From the NCBI RefSeq assembly GCF_004379255.2, contig NC_056048.1, positions 8,280,001 to 8,344,000 of the forward strand: DNA of 64,000 nt, in the 5' to 3' direction. This stretch comes from Salvia splendens. Lineage: Eukaryota; Streptophyta; Magnoliopsida; Lamiales; Lamiaceae. Both the position numbers and the translations under genes were made by a program. Shown piece by piece: positions 55,671-64,000 of the stretch. Below the pieces are notes generated by a model that was not told the origin of the DNA, ran no database searches, and saw only the letters and a list, made by a program, of their open reading frames with translations. The stretch's first letter is position 1. Every line of letters starts with the position of its first letter.

Positions 55671-57950
55671 TACAAAATGGTATAAATTTTATATGATTTC
55701 TATAAAAAAAACAATTGCAAATTTTCAATTATTGAATAAGTTATACATTATGAAGTTTGTAATAAAAATATCCATTGCAAAGTTTAAATTATCGAATAAA
55801 TCTTGCATTATAATGTTTGTTATTTTAGTTATATTTTATATATCGACATATAGTGGAGAAATACGATATTGAAATAGCTTTACTTTACAAAAATAGAGAT
55901 CAACATAGAGTGGTGTATTAGGAAATGTAGCATAAAGTGTATTATGTGATCTCTTTCGACAAATCGAAGTGTTCATTTTATGACAATATAATGAGGATTT
56001 CGTAATTTTATGACAAGAGCAATTAATGTTTTTAAAAGAGTATCAGATCAGATGGTTCGACCCAAACCGGCACATTTTCTAGCCCAGATAGTTTCACGAG
56101 TCGCTTATCATTCCATATTTTTAAAATATTGGTCATAAAGACTAAAGGATGGCATGACGCCGGGAGTGGTCAAACCCTCGACTTCAATTTGTTGTCAGCC
56201 TCCTTTGATTGATACTCAGTAAATTAATAAATACATATGTATCTTTGAAAGTGGGATCAGGACATGCCTTATCCAACACGAGTCAGACGATTCGATTTCT
56301 AGTTTTGTGGTTTCTTCTATTCTGACCGCATGAGATCTGGTTCATTTTTTATGCTATCCAGTTGGTGAAGTCCTGAAACTAGTTGTGCAAAGTGATAGCT
56401 TTGTTGAAGTCAGACATGATTATGTGAAGATTTGAGGTTAGCATTAATTGTCATTCTGTTGTGCAGATGGAGGAGCAAAACTTATTTTAGGAATTTGATT
56501 TCTTGGTTCTCAAACAAGTGCACTCACAACAAAATTTTGTTCTTCACTTTTTGTCATATATCTTTCGGAGAGGAGTTCATTCAGAGAATTAGTCTTCAAA
56601 TATTAATATTTCATTATTGCATGATAGATTAAGAATTGCTAATATTCATTAGTTATTTTTGCTTCTTGGCTTGTGACCACTTTTATTGCCAAAAAAATAT
56701 TGGTCATAATCCAACAAGATTAAACACTTTAAATGTAGAGTGTTTATTTGATCAAACACTTTAAATCCATGTTCTAATTAAATATATAGAAGATCTGAAT
56801 GTACCTTTTGCAATTTATAATAATTAATTATATATATAGAAGATCTAACTTCACCTTTGCAATTTGCCTTTGAAAGATAGGTAATTGAGTGTACAGTCAA
56901 ATATAGAACGAACTACTACTATCATTTATTTTCTAAATTGTCATAAATTATCATTTTAACCAATTAATATCTGAATTATAGTACTTTCAAGTACGAAAAT
57001 TAAATTTTGGCAATTCAAAAATTTGAGTACTAGTTGCTCGTATAAAAATTGCACATGAAATCTTTTTTGCCAGACACATATTTCTTTGCTATATTTGTTC
57101 ACGCTATATTTTTTCACGTGCAATGCAATCTATAAATAATATTCATATTGGTTGGCCACTTAGGGCTAAACATATCATCGTAATTTCAATAACATAAAAA
57201 ATTATATGGAAAAAAGATTTTGATTCACTATTAATCTTCGTGAATAAATTGCAGATTATGACAATAAATGGAAATATCCAAAGTTTACATCATATTAACC
57301 GATAGAATCCATGTTCCTATAACTAAATAGGGGAATAACTAAATGCAAAGTAATTTTCTTAATTTGCCCTAATACACATCACTTATTAGTTATTACGTAT
57401 TTGATTTCTTGTTTCATTTATTTATTTTGCTAAATTATTGTTTCATTTACCAATATGCAATTACCTTAAATACAGCGGCATCATTATTATTTAGCATACC
57501 ATAATACATAGTAGTACAAGCTAAATGATATACGTCCCTTTATTAACCTAATTATTTTACTATATCTAATTTACTTCTAGTATTTATTTCACTAACATAA
57601 AAATTAAAATAATTATCAAACGTACTTGGCGTACACCACTGCAAATACTGATATTTAAGACAAAAGATTCGAATATGATAATTAATTGGCTCATTCTAAA
57701 GTTTGAGCAAATAAATCTAGTGACCGATTCCTAATAGTGGCAAGTGATTCTTTCATCATGATCGAAACTAATATATATAGACTGCCTCACACAACTTATA
57801 GTTACAAGACAATTTATTTTCACTTGAGAAATTCTGATTTTGGTGAGTTCTATTTTGCAGTTTATAACAAACAAAAGTTACATGTTGTAGTAACATGTTC
57901 TTAAACTTCCTCTTTTCTACTTCCTTTTTTTCTTATTTTACTGTGTCTAA
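55671..57950. other. Gene-free AT-rich stretch upstream of the HD-ZIP IV gene
   Basis: About 2.3 kb without a supported gene. The part next to 57900 should hold the promoter and a 5' UTR intron of the HD-ZIP gene, whose acceptor is at 57955-57956. Confidence 0.45.
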
Positions 57951-57968
57951 TGGCAGCTGCAACGAGAA

Positions 57969-60950
57969 ATGGAAGCATCAAATGGCACGAGAAGTGGATC
58001 GGGCGATGAAGGAAGCAGTGATACTCGGAAGGGGAAGAGGCAATACCATCGCCACTCAACGGAGCAAGTGCAGCAGCTCGACTCGTAATAATTCACTTTT
58101 ATTTCAACTTAGCATGTTCAATTCTTCTAATATTGTCATTAAACATCACTTATATATTGCAATCCTCATATATTGGATTTTTAGTTTATATTGATTTTTA
58201 TCATAAATTTACCAAAATTAACATGTCACTCCAGGTATTAATTAGTACTAGGTAAAAAACATTTTTATTTTGAGAACCTTTTCCGGCATATTCTGCAATG
58301 CCTTGTTAATTATTCGTTAGTTTATTTTATTATGATTAAAACTAATTAAAATTTATTTATTTTGATTAGTTTTTTCAAGGAACATCCACATCCTGATGAG
58401 AATCAAAGACTACAATTAAGCAGGAAATTGGGCCTCGACTCTAAGCAGATCAAGTTCTGGTTCCAAAACAAGAGAAGTCAAAAAAAGGTGATTTCTCCTT
58501 TCTCTACCAAAAAATCATCATCTCAAATCTAAAAAGTATATCAATCATTTTTTTCTTCGTCCGCACCTGCTTCAGGCTCAAAACGAGAGAACAGACAACA
58601 ACACCCTACGAGCCGAAAATGAGAGAATACGATGCGAGAATATGGCTATGAGAGAGGCTCTGAAAAACATAATCTGCCCTTCGTGTCGCGACCCCCTCCT
58701 TCATAACGACAACGACAAACAAAACGGTTTGCTCAAACTTAAAAACGAAAACATGAGATTGAGACAACAGGCCTCTCATGCTTACCAAGTAAGCTTTCCT
58801 CTTTATATCTATCTTACAAATTTTGGAGTTATCTGATCTAAAATGACCTAAAACATCTGCTTTTATCATGTTTTGTTTTATCTATCTTTTCTGCCAAACG
58901 ACCCCTCTAACGCGTAAAATTGTTCAGCATGAAAGAACAATGAGCTTCGTCACCAATGGCACGGGAAAGCCAGCGGCTAACAGCCATGTAATCGACAGTT
59001 TTACGAGCACGACCCTTGATGGCGACCGGAATTGGGAGAATCAGACGTCGGATTTTTGCATGAGTGGGATGCAGGAGACGGATAGAGCTATGATCTTGGA
59101 GGCGGCCTCGGCCGCCATGGATGAGCTGATTGAGCTTCTACGCGTCGAAGATCCCCTGTGGATTAGCTCTGCTAACGACGGGAGATCCACGTTGCATCGT
59201 GATAGCTACGATAAACTTTTCCCAAAGCCCAACCACTTCAAATCCGCCGCGGCCAGGATAGAGTCGTCCAAGGAATCCGGCGAGGTGGCCATGCTGGCAA
59301 CTACTCTGCTAGAAGCGTTTCTCGATCCGGTGAAGTGGAAAGACATGTTTCCGAGCATTGTAACAAAGGCAAGAACCATCCAAGTTCTTGACGCTGGAAT
59401 CTCCTTCATCGGTTCTCTACATTTGGTAAGTTGCTTATATATTGCTTCCAACTTTTACTTATTTTCCGATGTCGGATATGGTTTGCACCCCAGCGCTTTG
59501 CGTTAAAATCTTCCAATTTCGTAAAATTACATTTAATGACATATTACTATACTATAGATGTATGAGAAAATGCACATTTTGTCGCCTTTAGTGGCGCCAC
59601 GGGAGTTCTTCTTTATCCGACACTGCAGACAGATGAACACGAACACTTGGGCCGTCGTAGATGTATCCTACGACGTTTTCAGAGATTCCTCCCCCTCTAG
59701 GTGTTGGAAGCTTCCGTCAGGATGCATCATCAAAGACAAGGGCAACGGAAAAACAGAGGTGGCATGGGTGGAGCACGTACAAGTGGACGACAAATCGCTA
59801 ACGCACCGTCTCTATAGAGACTTGGTATGCGGCAGCCATGCGTATGGAGCCAAGAGATGGATCGTTACGCTGCAGAGGATGTGCGAGAGAGCTATGCTCG
59901 CACTGGGGCCTACCACTGGGCCCACACACCAACTCGAAGGAGGTATTTCTGTATAAATAATTAATAAATTAAGCGATTTTTAAATTTCTGTTCATTTACT
60001 AATAAGTGACTTGTTGCAGTTATTGAGTCGGCGGAGGGTCGGAGGAATGTGATGAAGCTGTCGCAGAGAATGGTGAGGAATTTCTGCGAGATGTTGAACA
60101 TGTCGGACAGACTCGATTTCCCACATCTGTCGGAACTGTACAACAGCGGAGTTCGTGTTTCGCTCAGGAAGAGCGACGGATTAGGACAGCCTCAAGGCTT
60201 GATTGTCAGTGCAGCTACCTCTCTCTGGCTTCCATTTCGCCTCGCCCATCTCTTTAAATTCTTCACCGATGAGGACAAAAGAGCTCAGGTATGCACCCCC
60301 GAACTCACATTAGTATAATATTGTCTCATAATAATGGAATAGTGTTGCACGTGTATATTGCTTGCACATTTTCTAATTCTCTGATGTGTGATGGTTTGAA
60401 CAATGCGCAGTGGGATATTTTGTCGAGTGGGAATCCTGTCAATTCAATTGCTCGCATATCAACAGGCGAAAATTCTGGAAACTGCGTCTCTATCATCCAG
60501 GTTATTTTATTTAATATAACATTTACGACTTGTTTGATAAGTTGGTAATGCCTAGATATAGAAATTAATAATAATATAGTTGTTGTGCAGCCATTTGTGC
60601 CAAAAGAGAACATGTTGATGCTACAAGAAAGCAGCATTGACTCGTTAGGAGGAAGCATAATATATGCCCCGGTGGAGCTCACGGCAGTGAGCTCCGTGGT
60701 GGATGGCGAAGACATTATGACAATACCGATCCTGCCCTCGGGATACGTGATCTCTGGGGATGGGCGCAGGGGGGTCGAGGGCTCGAAAAGAAGCTGTGGT
60801 TCGCTGCTCACTGTTGCTTTTCAGATGCTAGTGTGTAGTGACTCGGTTTCGAAGCAGCTCAACATGGAGTCTGTCGCCACTCTCCATAGCCTTATAAGCT
60901 CAACTGTTCAGAAAATTAAACTGGCTCTACATTGTCCTGACTTGGATTAA
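57969..60950 (+). CDS. HD-ZIP class IV homeobox-START transcription factor (HDG11/HDG12-like)
   Basis: Eight coding exons: 57969-58084, 58370-58487, 58576-58788, 58928-59425, 59558-59942, 60020-60288, 60411-60500 and 60591-60950. Lengths join without a break to 682 residues; all junctions are GT-AG. A homeodomain (about 20-78; [20 protein letters not shown]) is followed by a zipper-loop-zipper with the CPSC motif ([10 protein letters not shown]). The START domain starts near [20 protein letters not shown] and includes [20 protein letters not shown]. The C-terminus ends LALHCPDLD. Such factors bind L1-box DNA and control epidermal cell fate, including trichomes. The homeodomain has Lys where relatives usually have Arg (FQNKR for FQNRR). 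Compared with HDG12 from memory, the part between zipper and START is shorter. The ATG is the first after the acceptor at 57956. Confidence 0.93.
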
Positions 60951-61476
60951 TTCAAGTTAATGCTACTTTCCAATTTGGTTCGATATCTTACAGGTTTTTT
61001 TCTTCACTTTCTCAAATCATTGTACCAAAATTAGGAGTACGTTTTATGCTAAAAGCTCACCGTATTTCTTAGTCTAAACACTTTATACCAATAAATTTAA
61101 TCTCACATCTCACCTGATCATTAGGTTAAATATAAATTTAGACAAACAAGCAATTCATTATTTATGCAAATATGATACGATACGCCTTCTAGTAGTTAGT
61201 TGTTTATTGACATACGATACACCTTCAGTCATTAGTTATGAGAATTCTACGTGGAATATTTTAATTCTATGTTGTACTCATTTTTTAATTATAAATAATG
61301 GATAAAAAAGTGTACTTGTTAAGTATATCTATACATATATAAACAAGGAGTTTTGGAGAAATTAACAAAAATACTATTATAATAAAGTTAAGGACTTTAA
61401 AAGTTTTTTAAAATTTTTGTAATAAATAGAGGAAGTGGAAGTAAGTTTATAGTACTTAGTAATTTATAGATGTTAT
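60951..61476. other. 3' flank of the HD-ZIP IV gene
   Basis: AT-rich 3' UTR-type sequence, nothing else supported. Confidence 0.45.
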
Positions 61477-62261
61477 GGGGTAATTACATGTTTCATACAA
61501 AATGTTTTACCTTTGTTTCAATTTAGTACAAAAAGTATTAAGTTTACATATTTCATACAAAAAGTTACATTAGTGTTTTAAATTAATACATTCCGTTAAG
61601 TCATTGCTAACACCGTTACTTCCAATTACATTATACATACAAAAAGTTTCATCAATGTTTCAAATTTGTACAACAAGTTTTAAATTAAAACTTTCCATTA
61701 ATTAATTCAAACACAGTTATTTTTATTACTCACAAAAATGAAAAACACGTAGAAAAAAATCACCACTCTTCACCATCAAATTAGCGAATTGCATTTTATT
61801 GTCGAGGCATTCTCATGTAACAATGGAGAATACAACTAAAAAGATATTGAATCTTTTTTGTAAAAATTAAATATTTACTTATTGACTGTTTGAAGCTCAA
61901 ATTAGCCATTTTGTAAAGATGAAATATGGACTTATTTTATATTGTGTCCTATAAAGAATACAATAAAAAAATAGAGTATATTGAGGGACAAGATTTTTTT
62001 AAACCAAGATCAATTGCTGGAAGAATTAATATTGACTATTATTTTTTAGAGTGATTAATTGTATTAAATCTCTAATTATTCTTTTATTATGATGATAAGT
62101 TGGACAAATTATAAACTAACTAACGGTGTTTAAAATATTTAACGGAATATATTAATTTAAAATACTAATGTAACTTTTTGTATGAAATATGTAAACTTAA
62201 TACTTTTAATACTAAATTGAAATAAAAGTAAAACATTTTGTATGAAAACTTGTAATTACCT
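61477..62261. mobile_element. Mutator-type inverted-repeat element, non-coding
   Basis: Flanked by TAGATGTTAT on both sides (61467-61476 and 62262-62271), a 10-bp duplication typical of MULEs. Ends GGGGTAATTACATG and its near-complement, with arms of about 140 bp (61477-61625 and 62115-62261). The 490-bp centre is AT-rich without a gene. Confidence 0.8.
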
Positions 62262-62271
62262 TAGATGTTAT

Positions 62272-62539
62272 AGTAGTAATATATCGAGATGATGATGATG
62301 GTAAAAATGTTGGAGAAGTGCAAAGATTATTTACTAAATTTTCATACAGATGCTTTTAAATCTTCTTAAAGAGCCTATAAAAGTGTACTATTAATTAAAT
62401 TTAAATTTGATTTCAAAAAATTAAGCTGAAATACGTAAATTTTGGCCTATAAGTACCAATTCTGTAGTAATTGTGAAAATGCAGTCTTCAAAATTGGAAT
62501 TTCATTGCAAAAAAGGAGGAAGTGGGAGACAAAGAGGTA
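62272..62539. other. Gene-free stretch
   Basis: AT-rich, nothing supported. Confidence 0.4.
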
Positions 62540-62775
62540 CTCCCCATGTTAATAGATGCATTTCTTTTTGGCACAGAGTTTAAGAATAGTGTGTTAAGTG
62601 GATTGTGAATAAAGTAAGGGAGAATAAAGCTAGAGAGATGATAAGAGAATAAAGTAAGAAGGGTGATTACGTTTTGCCAAAAATAAAAATGACTCAATTA
62701 TGTTGAAACTTCCAAAATAGAAAAATGATTGTTAACGTAGAACGGACGGATAAAAAAAACGTAGAACGAACGGAG
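62540..62775 (+). mobile_element. Stowaway-like MITE (diverged)
   Basis: Ends CTCCCCATGTTAATAGATGC and GTAGAACGAACGGAG, TA at both sides (62538-62539, 62776-62777). Confidence 0.65.
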
Positions 62776-62895
62776 TACTTCTCTTTTAAGTTAGGGTAGA
62801 GCCCTGAGGGATGACAAGTGGACTGCGGAAATACATAGATCAGGTCAAGTTCATTGTTTGTCTTATGAGAACCTACTATGAAAAAAAATGGAGAA

Positions 62896-63330
62896 TCAGA
62901 ATCCTGAAAAAAAAGTAGTATCCATGAACCTTGTATGTATGCCCGGGGCTACTTCTAAAATGATTCTCCATGATGGTGACAACCCTCCTCCTAGATCACA
63001 TACATAAATCCCACCATATCCATCCCCACATAAAATCTTACATTTAAAGCTTAATTTGCTAATTCCAAATCCAAATATGTAATTATATCTTTCTGTAAGC
63101 TGACTAGGCACAGGAGGAAGCACGACATATTCACGAGTAATTGGGTTGCATATGAAAAGAACATAAGCGCGATCATTTCGCAACAAAATCAAAATCAAAC
63201 CATTAATTGAATCAATTACAACGGTATAGAGATCACCGTTTCTATGTTTATAAATCATGAATCTGAAAAATGGGTCGAATACCTCACCATCACAGACTGT
63301 GCAACATCTGTCGTTAGTAGCAAAAGTCAT
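62896..63330 (-). CDS. F-box-associated (FBA) domain protein, partial
   Basis: A 144-residue frame on minus from the codon at 63330. It contains VLFICNPITREYVVLPPVP and YIFGFGISKLSFKCKIL, the strands of a plant F-box-associated interaction domain. It has no F-box upstream in the remaining 670 bp and ends at 62896. It may be a truncated gene or the middle of a longer one with another exon in the unseen flank. FBA proteins pick substrates for SCF ubiquitin ligases. Confidence 0.65.
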   Translation of the reverse strand: MTFATNDRCCTVCDGEVFDPFFRFMIYKHRNGDLYTVVIDSINGLILILLRNDRAYVLFICNPITREYVVLPPVPSQLTERYNYIFGFGISKLSFKCKILCGDGYGGIYVCDLGGGLSPSWRIILEVAPGIHTRFMDTTFFSGF

Positions 63331-64000
63331 CCTCTTCTATCATATCGCACCATGATTTACAAACACACTTGCACATTATAATGCTTTTAATCGGGAGGCT
63401 TCCCATAATATTTCTAGTAATCTTTTTCAGCAGTTTTGTAAATAAATCTTTCTTCATTTTACTCACTTTATCGATTCCAACGCGGCTCGAGAAAAATAAA
63501 GTTAAGTGAGATTAGAGTGTAGTAGTGGATGAAGAAAAGACTATTCTTAAGTTCTAATTATAACAACCAAATAATCTTATTATGATAAACGATCTAATTC
63601 TTGCCAAGTAAAATTTTATGGGGCAGTTTGGTTGTCATAAAAATAATTATTATGATTTTTTGTAATATTACAAAAATCAATAAAAGTTGTTAGAATTTTG
63701 AACTTATATAGTAAATTGTAATCATAATTTAAAATTTGTATTTAGATTTTTTAAATAAGTTCTGGTATCATTAAGTGTCTCATATTTCTTTGTTTGAAAA
63801 GTCCTCAATAAATATCTTATTTCATGTTTACTACAATCCATTAACTAATTCTACTCACAATTATTGTAAAACTACATAAAAATGGAGTTCACATTTCACT
63901 AATTTTTTTACTCACTCGTTCACAAAATCAAACAATTTCCTAAAATATGCATCATTCAAATTGGACATTTAATAGACCGAAGTAATTACAATAATCAATA
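63331..64000. other. Gene-free AT-rich end of the window
   Basis: No supported gene; an F-box exon was looked for on the minus strand and not seen. Confidence 0.4.

Overview
This window is nuclear DNA from a flowering plant. The genes are eukaryotic with GT-AG introns (one GC-AG), several families are plant-specific (HD-ZIP IV, calmodulin-type glutamate decarboxylase, plant mobile domain, SRL1-type PRP38), and most of the sequence is plant transposable elements. An asterid is my guess, but nothing here proves the family. I see no rRNA, complete tRNA gene, CRISPR array or bacterial-type operon.

Four host genes look intact from their exon structure: a PRP38/SRL1-like splicing factor (+, coding 23960-27150), a small heavy-metal-associated (HMA) protein (-, 27792-29312), glutamate decarboxylase (-, 38286-42157) and an HD-ZIP IV homeobox-START transcription factor (+, 57969-60950). 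A partial F-box-associated-domain gene lies at 62896-63330 (-). I rebuilt exons from splice signals and frame continuity, and the exon lengths keep frame in all four.

Layout. 1-1130: repeat-like DNA and a CT-rich possible 5' exon. 1136-2006: deleted PIF/Harbinger element. 2010-13600: remnant of a Ty3/gypsy element, split by a very young Tat-lineage Ty3/gypsy element (2357-13142, 617-bp LTRs with one difference seen, target duplication GTGAG). The young element carries gag-pro, RT, dual RNase H and integrase on +, a 45-bp tandem array, and two antisense genes. 14298-14514: a SINE. About 14880-19620: a Mutator-like element with palindrome-array ends, a SWIM/zinc-knuckle transposase stump and a broken plant-mobile-domain gene. 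20950-22865: second Harbinger element. 22900-29650: PRP38 and HMA genes. 30410-33862: third Harbinger (transposase) beside a non-autonomous hAT that holds a long hairpin. 35936-38069: minus-strand non-autonomous LTR element with a captured PPR fragment. 38100-42480: GAD and a MITE in its promoter. 42473-43131: tandem duplication. 44420-46370: fourth Harbinger. 46746-46935: solo LTR with an snRNA-type promoter. 48296-48509 and 49614-51280: hAT MITE and hAT. 52095-55350: copia remnant. 57900-60950: HD-ZIP IV. 61477-62261: Mutator-type inverted-repeat element.

The strongest leads are the leaky-stop context between Gag-Pro and RT in the young Tat element, its spliced antisense gene, the sixteen-unit palindrome array in the Mutator-like element, the hAT hairpin, and the solo LTR with Pol III-type USE/TATA spacing.
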